Source of the DNA: Ptiloglossa arizonensis
Taxonomy: Eukaryota; Arthropoda; Insecta; Hymenoptera; Colletidae
Direction: 5' to 3'
NCBI RefSeq assembly: GCF_051014685.1
Contig: NC_135054.1
Location: forward strand, 5,956,001-6,020,000
DNA: 64,000 nucleotides
Shown here: piece by piece, positions 27,736-38,100 of the stretch
Numbering within the stretch: position 1 is the stretch's first letter
Layout of the letters: each line of letters opens with the position of its first letter
Position numbers and translations under genes: made by a program
The notes under the pieces: model-generated
Seen by the model: only the letters and a program-made list of their open reading frames with translations
Told to the model about the DNA's origin: nothing
Database searches by the model: none

Positions 27736-28260
27736 GATGCGCCGCACGGCTGCAGAAAACGACCACGGATATTAATTATCTGGGGCAAAGATGCGCACAA
27801 TACTCCGTCTGCCTCGGCTCCGATTGGTCTGACATGACTTTCGCTTTTTCCTACCCCACGTTAATCTATCCTCCTTTCCATCTCCCTTCTTTCTAGCGTC
27901 CCTGCTCATCTGCCGCGTGCAATGGAAATCGCGCCTCGCCGCGCCGAAAACGAGTACACTGCGATCTCGTCACTTTTCCCTGGAACACACGAGTCCTATC
28001 CGAGTCCGCAGAATTCCCTTGGCACTGCGAATCGCATTGTTCCGCTGACGTAAATCACCGCGAGCGATCGACCGAAAGAGACACTCGTTAACGATTCGCG
28101 TTTCGGTAGCTGCGATCGTTCAACGTGAAATCTTTACGACCGTGTTCGCTACGGAGGATTCGCGTAACGTTCGAACGTACGCGAGCGGACTCCGACGGCG
28201 TTGTTTAACACGTTAAACGCCACGATTCCCCTCCCTGGGGAACGACGATCCAAAGTTGCG
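27380..28260. other. Large GC-rich island with CCG repeat
   Basis: This is the longest GC/CpG-rich island of the desert (about 0.9 kb). It includes a (CCG)n tract and many CGA/TCG words. Open frames on both strands (27,348-27,656 minus; 27,403-27,660 and 27,675-27,896 plus) overlap each other and have no known domain, as expected from GC composition. It could be a promoter or first exon of a non-coding RNA or an unmodelled gene. No TATA-initiator pair was identified. Confidence 0.35.
27702..27735. repeat. (CCG)n microsatellite
   Basis: About eleven CCG/CCA units form a pure triplet run inside the GC-rich island. In one frame it would encode polyproline, but no gene model supports translation. 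Confidence 0.9.
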
Positions 28261-30870
28261 ACGATTCCCTAAAGCCCTTGCTAGACACGAACTACAATAT
28301 TTGTGAACTTTGGAACAACTATACTCTGGTCGGTAGTACTATAAAGTAACACGTGCATCGACGCATTAGAGAATATTTCAACATTTTACCAAAGGTTCGA
28401 ACAAATATCGGGGACATCCTCGGGGACACTCCAAAGACTCTGTATATTTCTTTTTTAATATGAAAAATAATCGACTGTTTCGTCGTGTACCGCTTAATTA
28501 CAATGTGTCGATTCGAAACAAGTTTCGTTGGAATTTCTAGAGCACGGTACATTAGTTTTGTTTAACCTTGAAGGTTCCACATATTTTTCATATATAAAAT
28601 CACTTTGTAATGTGTTCTTTTATAATCAATTTCTACTACATCAAATTTCTAGTATGCTTAATTCTAACATATTTTACGTATTTAATCATTTTCATAGTTA
28701 GAATTACCAATTCCAATTCACTTTAGTATAAATTCTACTTGACATAGGTACTTTCATTTAGGATACATTCAATTAGGAAAATATACACAGTTTATCTAAA
28801 CATTGTGGTACACGAGTGAAACGAGATAAGAATGAATGTTCGAAAAAACTAGTTCGATATATGCATAATAGGTGTAATCATTTTAATTGAGTTTATACGA
28901 AATAGATACTGTATTGGCCGAGTACTTTTCTCCTATAGTTAAAAAATATTCTTTTACATAAACTGTGCGGTAATTGATTAATCGAATGCATCCTCGGTTA
29001 AAATATATTAATTAAGAATTGTACTGAAGTGAATTAGATAATTGATAAATCTTGCTTTAAAATTGTGATAAAGGATGTGTATATGTCATAGAGGTTGTGT
29101 ATCGCAAATAGACGGACAAAAACCTTTTTGTGTATTTTCCTTTCTTCGTTGTTAAACAACACTATTCGAATAATCGAGCATTCTGTTTATGGGTGTCCAA
29201 ATAATCGAGGCACCAATGTACTTATTATTTCGCATTGTTCCTGGAGACATTAATGTTATACAGAAATTTACCAACGTTACAATTATTTATGATAAACGTT
29301 TCAAAGAAGCGTTATATTTCCGAATCATTTTCAATCTTTCGTTTCAGTTAATCTGCATACATTGAATTAATTTCACCGATATCGTATAAATTGCCGATAT
29401 TTTCGTATGTTAATATCTAACAACACGACAGACAAAATTTTCTCGTAATTTCCCTAAACTTCTAACTGAAAAATAATACAATTACATACCTACGTATTAT
29501 TTCTATCAATATGCTTGTATAAAGTACGATACGCTTAATGTTATACTCGGGTCAGGTTTCAAAACAGCACTTTAGTTACACTTCGCTTCCTATGCACACT
29601 ACACTACTCCTGTTTCCGCTTTTCATATTTTCCTTTTATGTTTTCAATGCCATTAACAATAAGTACCTCCAATAAAGGCGTTACTAATAACAAAGTTAGT
29701 CACAATTTATTTATTCGTAATTAACAACCACGTTAATTAATGAACCAGACACCTGGTTAGTTTCTTTTATTTGTAATTCTTAAAATCGATATTTATTTTT
29801 GGTAGTACGTTCGTTAAAATAGTGGGCAATTATCGTTATGATCTTCTTCTTGATAAAGTCATTGTCTTAAAAAGAGGAGATACAACGTTTCTCCTCAAGC
29901 AGACATAGAATTCCAATATTATTGGGAAATAATATTCTTATAGTTGAAATTTCTGAAACGTATGGTATATATGCATATTTGGGCATAGAACGTTTGAAAA
30001 ACATCGTCTCTCATATTTCTCAATAACTTTTCTATTACACGTATACCGATTTGTATATAATGAAGCATTTGTTGAAAACAAATTTGTACGATTCGTAATA
30101 TGTCTGTAATGTTTATGGTCCACCTTTGTTAAAAAAATTTTAATTTTAAGACAAAAGTAAAACGAAAAAGTTAAGTCACGTATACATAATTTCAATCGAC
30201 TAGTCGTTATCTATCGCTATACATACTATCTGTATGTAGGTTTAGGTCTTGTGTCACCCAACTTGTAACACCTTTGTACAGGTATAAGTGTTACATATAC
30301 CGTATATTCAGTACGGCATCTATAGGTATTTGTACTTTCTTGTATTAATAGTTTCAACATCTCTGTATACCTCGTTTGGGTCTAGAAAAATCAATGAGTT
30401 TAGAAAAGTGTCTCGAGTCGTTGGTTTTAAATCAATTAACATTACACTTTTGCGAACCGTTTTTATTCAATCGATACATTCTCTTAAAAATCTAACACAA
30501 CTTTCAATTCGTACGAATCTCAAAATATTCTGAGAAGATATTTATATCCTACATTTGCTATGACGTGCTATATTGATGAATTAAAGTTTACGCTGATAAC
30601 GTTTCACAATTTACGTTTCATAAGTTTCATAGTTTACATGATAACGTTTCGAATGTTAAATCTTTTTGTAAAAAGAACAACTACTTAAAGAGTGTGACCG
30701 TTCAAAAGATACTCCTAAAGGTTTATTTTGCGTTTCGAAAACGCAAGAATGTTGTTGTAGAACATTTTCAAAAACTTGAATCGATACCTTTGGTTTCGCG
30801 ACTAATCAATGGTGACTCGATAAACGCAATCGAATATGGGCCAACTATTACCGGGAAGTTGTCGTACGAA
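28261..30870. other. AT-rich intergenic DNA
   Basis: No gene is recognised. Around 29,163-29,220 there are two AATAATCGAG words, the second followed by GCACCAATGTA. This resembles a decayed terminus of a pogo/Tigger-type element, whose ends often read like a GATTATCGAGG motif near CAGT. The evidence is weak. Confidence 0.35.
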
Positions 30871-31700
30871 ATGCATCCAAGCAACTGTGGCGCGCCAGCA
30901 CTAGCCACCTTATTGCTACACGGGTAATAATAAATCGTCGATTTAGCAACGTCCTTTCAGCAATCAGTGAGCAGCGCGCTAGGTGTTGGAAGTGTTTCGT
31001 GAACACCGGTGTATATCGATACGAGACGACGCGGCGGGAAAAAAAAAAAAATGGCAGATCCTTCGAACGATTTTACATCCTCCAGAGATCTGGGAGATAG
31101 AAAATCTGAAGATCTCGGAACGAGATCGAGTCGGTGAATGAGATTGCGCCGCTGTGCACAATTCCCACAAGCGTTTACTTACTTCCACGGGCGAGCAAAT
31201 TAAAAAAGCAAAATATGGAGTAATCGCTCGCTCGGTCGCCGAATGTGTCGTTGATAAGATTGCGCAATAGGGGCAATATATCATACCACCCTTCCAATTT
31301 GCAGCGTCTAACCGGGCGAATAAATTTACACCGTGGCGATGCAATCGCCCGCTGTAGATCATCGACACGATGATCGGGTAAGAGGGGTGAAACGTACGAA
31401 CGATCGACAATAATACGTCGATTTGCTAGATTGCACGGTACTCCTTCCAGCATCCAGCTGCATCTGGTGCATACGATCGGCTATAGCGTCGTTTTCGCGA
31501 ACGGCTACGTAGTCTTCGTAGATGCAGCCAGGATCCTGTCCTCGGCCTAGAAATCATGCGCGTCGTCATCCGTGCTCCGTATAACGCAATGGGTCAGAGC
31601 GAAACGTGTTCCGGACAAGTGGCTTGCTTAAGTAGCAACACTAGTCGTGCGCACTCATTCAGTCTGTAAGCGCTTGATCCTAATTTAGCGGGACTATGGC
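30870..31700. other. GC-rich island with candidate initiator
   Basis: A moderately GC/CpG-rich stretch contains overlapping frames on the minus strand (30,979-31,410 and 31,175-31,453) that lack any domain. TCAGTC at 31,659-31,664 fits the arthropod initiator, and a GGACT word about 30 bp downstream is close to a DPE. No TATA box is seen. It may be the promoter of a non-coding transcript or a distal element; this is tentative. Confidence 0.25.
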
Positions 31701-31979
31701 TTTCGATGATGCTTTGTCGGTTGCGTAAAAACGTGGTGTAACTACCACTCTTCTGTCGTCTGGCAATTTAAATTAATCGCTCGATACATCAAACCGCAAC
31801 GTGTAGCGAAATTAAGTAAAGACAATTGTAAAATAAGCGAATTGACACGAGTATACGAGCATCGACAACGTTTGCGTATACACGAAGCGTAGAATTTCAA
31901 CAATCACTCCTTTCTATTCGTTACGGATACAAAGTACTTGTTACGGGCCACTCGTTATCGGTATAAATGATATTTATGA

Positions 31980-32340
31980 AAATCAACAAATTTATTTTAT
32001 ACACTTAATTCGATTGCTGATATTTATATTATTAAGTTTTAATATATTTTATGTACTCGTTAAATTTTAAATTAATATTATTAGGTATAAGAAATTTTAT
32101 ATTAATTTCAATATTAATAAAAATTTTGATTTACGTCTTGAATGAATTAATATTTTATTTAATGTTTTACATATAATACATTTTCTTAATAGTATATTAT
32201 TATGTTTATTATTATGAATTTTTTAAATAGTTCGTCTAATTTTTAAAAAAATTTTTTAAATTGTTTTATATTAACTTTTGTAAGAATAAATTTAATAAAT
32301 TTTTAATTATTTTCTTCAAATTAGTTCATCATTAATTTTT
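31980..32340. other. Extremely AT-rich tract
   Basis: About 360 bp consist almost entirely of A and T with very few G or C, richer in AT than the surrounding DNA. No gene, repeat unit or transposon terminus is recognised. It lies immediately downstream, in the element's own orientation, of the Tc1 transposase relic at 32,377-32,739. Confidence 0.5.
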
Positions 32341-32376
32341 GTAATAGTAATTTATCAAGGTAAAAAAGATATACGA

Positions 32377-32739
32377 TTAGCTGGGTTTTATGACATAATA
32401 CCCCTGGCTTCGTAAAAAACCACGTACAGTACTAACAGATACATTAATGCTTAAATTATTTTTCAGATAATCGACTATTTTTATCGCACCTATTTTTTAA
32501 TTTTGCCGCATCATTCTAATAATAACTCGTCTAATATACCGATCAAGTTTCTGTGAACGTCCACTGCTTGAGTTATTTTGCAACCTATTTCTTTGTCCGT
32601 AACTATAAATTCTATTTTGTAAAGTAGATCGAGGTCTGCTTATAATAGGCGAAATTTCTGATAAACTTTTGCGATGATTATGGAAATTAATAATAACCTT
32701 TCTTTCTTCTATCGTAGTCTCCATATATTTTTGTTCCAT
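32377..32739 (-). pseudogene. Tc1-type transposase N-terminus, broken
   Basis: An 80-codon frame starts at 32,739 and reads like the paired-type helix-turn-helix DNA-binding region of Tc1 transposases: an ERKVIINFHNHRKSLSEI segment, SRPRSTLQNRI, then a GR-rich linker (SSSGRSQKL) and RRVIIRMMRQN. A stop replaces the usual proline position of the NPK-like motif. The same frame then continues past it (KIGAIKIVDYLKNN, VSVSTVRGFLRSQGYYV) to a second stop at 32,377. The catalytic DDE half is absent. It is a dead fragment of an old insertion. Confidence 0.7.
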
Positions 32740-33713
32740 TTTGAGGACGTCACATATTGACGACGTTAATAATAGTTATGAAGCAACAGTAAAATATGTT
32801 TAGATTACTAATTCTCTTGTAAACAGTTCGAAATAGAAACTGTACGAAAATTTACTGCTTTTATATTTCTGCCGATTTTTTTCTTTTTTGTTTTCTCTTG
32901 TTAATTTCGCAAATTATGCAAATTTTCTAGAAATTTTCGAAAATATGTACAAACTTATTGTTTATGAGATAATTTCATTTCACGATGTTTTATTCGAAAT
33001 TGATCGATACACGAATACTTTCTACGCTCATTGTAAATATATTTCTCCGACACTTAAACACGCAATAACAAATAGAAAATTTTTATGTTACAACGAAGAT
33101 AATTGTACGATAAAGATTGCTAAACATTGTTAGATTTTCAACATATTTCAAAGGTCGAAACGTTATTCACGGTTCTAACTGTTTAGTAAATACTTTATTT
33201 GGCTGTCCTGATCGTAGTATATAAAGAATCATAATATAAATCTATATACATGATCTAAACGAGTGATTATGTCACTATGTTCGAACGAAACCTTCGCTGC
33301 ACAGGTTTTTCGTAATAAATTATCTCGTATTGTATGCTTAATTTTACGTTAAAAGGATAATTTCGATAAAGTTTTCTTATATTTAACGTACTCCATAATT
33401 ATCACGAGCTACCATATCGTAATGAATTACATACCGCTATTAATTAAGATATAAAATATCGTATAATTAGCTTTTTCTACGATGCTTGACGCAACAATCA
33501 TCGGGGTACAAAGTTACGCAACGTGCTATTAATTTTGTAATTCAAAATGCAGAGCGTTCTATTACGAATGCTATCTAGCGCTTTCTTGCACGGTGGCCAT
33601 TGCGAAGGAAGTTTTGGTGTTCCTATATGTATAGTCGTGGCACGACTTCGATAAATAAGCGACAAAAGTTTGAGCGAGAGCGAAGCCCCGAACTCGTTGT
33701 CGTACATTGATGT
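32740..33713. other. AT-rich intergenic DNA
   Basis: No gene, repeat or transposon fragment is recognised. Open frames are short and AT-driven. Confidence 0.5.
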
Positions 33714-34030
33714 TAATAACGACTTACACAAAAGGTATTCCGTGACATATACCACGTGTCCAGTAAAGGATTTCTTGAACTAAAATACATAAATGTTTTC
33801 GAACTTGTAAATGAGATGAAACATTGTTAACTTTTTATATTTTATCACACATATATAGCAGACCTACACAATAACACATAATACATAATAACGACTTACA
33901 CAAAAGATATTCCGTGACATATACCACGTGTCCAGTAAAGGATTTCTTGAACTAAAATACATAAATGTTTTCGAACTTGTAAATGAGATGAAACATTATT
34001 AACTTTTTATACTTCATCACACGTATATTT
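33714..34030. repeat. 172-bp tandem duplication (2 copies)
   Basis: TAATAACGACTTACAC begins copies at 33,714 and 33,886. About 140 bp that follow are nearly identical in both (GGATTTCTTGAACTAAAATA and TGTAAATGAGATGAAACATT are shared). Differences are few, so the duplication is recent. It lies about 0.8 kb upstream of the promoter of the resilin-like gene. DNA from 34,031 to 34,660 holds nothing else recognisable. Confidence 0.85.
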
Positions 34031-34662
34031 CACATACCGTGTTGTGCCAAAAGTCACATATATAGTTTGCGATATGTACAAATTATAGTATTGTTAAACT
34101 TTAATGGTGTACGCGTTGAATTCTCAATAGGTCGTTTCGTTCGCGAATAAAAACGTGCATTTGCACCGTGGTTATTTAACCGTGTTGGGTCAAACTGGTC
34201 AACCATTCTTCTTCCTAGACAGATCCAAGCTTGTCGTTGAAGAAAAAAAAAAAAGAAGCAACAAGAAGAGGGTTGTCAACAGAAAGGACACGCTTTGAAA
34301 AGTTCACGTCCGACGAGTTCAATTGTTACGAAAGGACGCAATAAATAATCTACATAAATGTTTTATAAAATGACGAAACGTCGAATAACTCGCGCATGGT
34401 AAATAACCAAGTCCGCGCCTCGGGTGATTGTTACCATCGTCGTCATCCTCCTCGATCGTTCTTCCATCGGTTATGACATCAAGGCCGCGTTTACCGTAAT
34501 TTATCATAACGAGAGCGTAAAGTTCGTGACGCGAGAGGAGAGAAAAATGAATAAGGGACGCGTAAAAAGACAAACGAGCCGGCTTCGACGAGAGAGAGAA
34601 AAAAAAAAAACAACCTAAGAGACCAGGGTCAACCGTGGTGTATCTCCCTTCGATTCTCTGCC

Positions 34663-34711
34663 CGAGATCCGAGATCCGAGATCCGAGATCCGAGATCCGA
34701 GATTCCGAGAT
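34663..34711 (+). repeat. Heptamer tandem array (CGAGATC)n
   Basis: About seven units of CGAGATC follow one another, the next-to-last with one extra T. The array ends about 130 bp upstream of the TATA box of the resilin-like gene. It might be a simple repeat or a cluster of binding sites. In one minus-strand frame it gives an ISDLGSR repeat, an artefact of the seven-base period. Confidence 0.85.
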
Positions 34712-34842
34712 CCCCTCCTGGGTGATTCCCCCGCTTTTGTCTTTCACCCCACACTTGCCCCCCCACGTTCACCAAGATGTCTTGCTCGCCTGGTAGCATC
34801 CTCTTGCACTCCCGCGAAGACTTTCTCCGAAAGACGGCCAAC

Positions 34843-34850
34843 TATATAAG
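34843..34850 (+). promoter_or_regulatory. TATA box of the resilin-like gene
   Basis: TATATAAG lies about 247 bp upstream of the ATG at 35,090. An initiator-like GCACGTT is placed 30 bp downstream, with a start near 34,873, giving a 5' UTR of about 217 nt. A strong TATA box is usual for insect cuticle and secreted structural genes expressed in bursts. Strand and spacing agree with the coding model. Confidence 0.6.
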
Positions 34851-35089
34851 CGAGATCGACGATGTTTGAAGCACGTTAGACGAAATCTCACGGATGCGTC
34901 GAGCAGGCCACATCGCCTCCGCGTGACCACTTTAATCGTACAGTTGATTTCGTTTCTTCTGTAAAGCTCATCCTACGTAACACGTGTGATCGTACCGAGA
35001 ACGTCCTCTCGGGGTGGAAGGACAGTTCGTGCATGTGACTCAGCATCGGCTGCACTTCGAAGCTTCGTCGACCGTTCACGTCGGGGACC

Positions 35090-35171
35090 ATGAGGCCCAT
35101 AAAATACTGGGCCCCCCTGGCAGCGACCGTGCTCGCCACGGTGCTGCTTCTTCAGCCCATTCACGCCGAGG
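35090..35171 (+). CDS. Resilin-like gene, coding exon 1 (signal peptide)
   Basis: Twenty-seven codons plus one base encode the signal peptide. The donor is GAGG|GTAAGG. The split codon G|CA joins exon 2 to give Ala. The 2.9-kb intron 1 (35,172-38,081) holds open frames at 35,227-35,562 (+) and 35,692-36,121 (both strands), but none has a signature or splice support; I regard it as intronic sequence, possibly with regulatory elements. Confidence 0.85.
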
Positions 35172-38100
35172 GTAAGGAAATCCCTAGAAATTACAGTTTT
35201 CATCCCTTCAAGGAGTAAGTAACTCGATGAAAACGGACGAAACCATTTGGATATCTGCTACCTTGAATTCGGAACGAACAAAGCCTTTCGAAAATATATT
35301 CGAATCGATAGTTTTCAATTCACGGCGAGAACCGTCCGTTTTCTGGGCCAATGACTTCGAGACAAACGAAACCCCGGTGAATAGAAGGGCAAGTACTAAA
35401 GTATACTTTAACGATCGGAGACAAACCTTAAGAGAATCCCAGGAACTCTTTGCGATAGAACCACCGTGCGTTGTTAGGTTATCTTTCGATCGTCGTTCCG
35501 AGCGGATCGATAGGATATCGCTCGATATTGCAGTCTCGAGAAAAATTTACCGAAAACTATAGAAAGGCGAGATTCATCAACGAGATAGAAAGTTGCAAAA
35601 GGTAATTCGGGGTAAATCGTGACACCGATGACCTGGGATAAGGCGCCGCTTTTACAGTCGCAGCGGAACTATCACTTTGTACTCTCGCAAATTAAGCAGG
35701 ATGAATTTCACGCGATCGCTCTAGGATAAGTTTCACTTTAACGGTATACGTCCGCCGTTGAATGAAAATTGGTCGTAGAATTGAAAAATCAGGCCACGAA
35801 AAGATAGAAATCGTCCCATGGCGATACGAGGAACCAGGGGGAAATAAAATATTCAAACGACGGAACCTCGTAGATAAATTCTTCGTAGAAAAATTTAGCA
35901 GCGAGTCCGTTGTGCAAATCAAATTCGTATCCTCTGATCCGGAACGTGTACGGAATGAATTCGTCGTGAAACGAAACACCGTGGCTAAACAGTCGGTACT
36001 ATCGATAAAAATGAAATCACCGACGCGATTAAACGCGAAGCAAAAAATTCCTCTACTTGTCGATTTTACATTAAGATATTTCGCGAAAAATGATTCGTAC
36101 TCGAGTTCCAACGCGAGTTAACTTCCTTCGGCGGATAAAGTAGGCTACAGGTGAATAGAAAGGATTTGAAAGCGACTATTTTCTAAATGGTTGTAAAATT
36201 TGCGCGCGATGAACCAATTACAAGGCACTCACGGAGTGCAAGATGCGCGCACACACAATGAGGCGAGATGAAAAAGAAAGCGAGTGTCAACGTGTGTAGA
36301 ACTTGTCGGACAATGTGATTTAACGTCATCGACCAAGTATTCGAAACGCGTCGATATTTTCAAAGCAACCACTTTCTACGATGACGAAACTTTCGATGCA
36401 ATTGCTACTTTGATACCACGCACAGTCCGATAAGTTTGCAATTAGTTGACCGAAGCACGAAGCAATCAAGTTTCTCGATTGAAATCGTTACGATCTACTT
36501 ACGATTTCACGGTAATGTGCTTGCCTAAGTTTATCGAAGAAGAATTAAACTGGTTTTAATGGAGTTCTCAGCGGCCGCGTAAGTACTTCCTTCTTTGACC
36601 AATTAAATATCAAAATTTCACTTTACGTAAGAAATTACGCTAGAAATAATTCATTGTGCAATGGCTAACGAGAATTTTAGTACTGGAACCCACATTAATA
36701 CGTAATTAGATTCACTCGCTTATCCCGAGTGTAATAGCGTATTACGATAAAAATTGTTTAGAAAAAATTACGAACAGCTTTGTAAAACGGAAGACCGCGC
36801 ATTGAAAACAGAAAGAATATTTATGTAAATTTATCGATCAAAGTTCGGTGAATGTTTATACTAGTTTCGATATTTTACTTTGAAAATTTGCAAACGAAGA
36901 ATAACTAGCAAAATGAATTATCTACTATTTACTATCATTTTGATGAGCGTTTCGGTAAAATATTGTACGAAGAGAAAAGGAATTTGAGAGTAAAAGTCAA
37001 TTATGGATATAATTGGACAGGTACAGCTTGCGTGTAACATTGTTTTATTTATCTCGTTAAAATTGTGGAAAACAGGAAGCACATCGTGATGCGTTAGGTA
37101 TTCGATTGTAAAAACTATTCCTGGTATTCGTGCGATCGCAATAAAGAACAATCGAGGGAAAATTCGGTTACGAACTGATTAAAAACAATGCGGATAGATT
37201 GTGGCTCTTGACCTCCGCGATGTCGAAGGTAGGGGGGTATTTCGATGGATTTAACGAGAAGGCAAAGGAAAGACTGTGCAAAGTTGCAAACTACGGTCGC
37301 GTAGAGTAATCACGAAAGCGTAGTCATTTAAGGATTTCCCACACTTTCGAAGAGTAACGTCGAAGACAGGGACAAGGAAATGGAACGTCCGTTGATCTTG
37401 TTAACGTTATACTGCACCACATTATGAACTTGGAAAAGCTTACAAGGCAAAACATTAATACAATTTTCGTCCTCGTTTGCACACCGTGTCGATCAATACC
37501 ACTTTAACCCGAAAACGAAATGCGGATTCGCAAAACTGTACACAGAAAGAAGAGAAATTATTACAAAATTTCCAAGAGTTTATTACGGGTACTACAATAT
37601 AATATTCGATATAAACATCGGAGGGAAAAAAAGGAAAGAAAATCAATTTTAAAAGTGGGTCACAAAACGAACGTACTTTGAATTTTATCATCGCGGTAAG
37701 TCAATGTAAATTGTCATAAATTTAAAGTTACAATTGTAATTATAAAAGTCAAGGTAAACGCAACTGAAAATAAATACGTCAGACTACCGAGAGAGAGTGT
37801 CGCGACTGTTGTTCAAAAATTAACCTCTAGATGGCAAATTTATAAATTAAGCGCAAGATTTAAGTAAACGATTTATCGTTTCAAAGATCGTGCAAACAGT
37901 ATCGGTTGAAATCTGGAATGTTTAAAACGGTATCCGATCGATACGAGTATGTACAATATATATATAAAAAAAAAATTGTAACATATTCACGTTTCTCTGC
38001 TATACAGTTGACATTATCGGGAGCTCTTAAAAAATTGTAAAACCTAAGAAACACATTACATGTACGTATGTACCTTTGCAGCACCAGTCTCGGGTAGCTA

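Noticed and set aside
27675..27896. Polyproline-encoding frame
   Set aside because: Caused by the (CCG)n tract; no splice sites, conserved domain or start context.
35227..36121. Frames of 111-139 codons after exon 1 of the resilin-like gene
   Set aside because: They lie in intron 1, overlap each other on both strands and show no domain; chance open frames are more likely.
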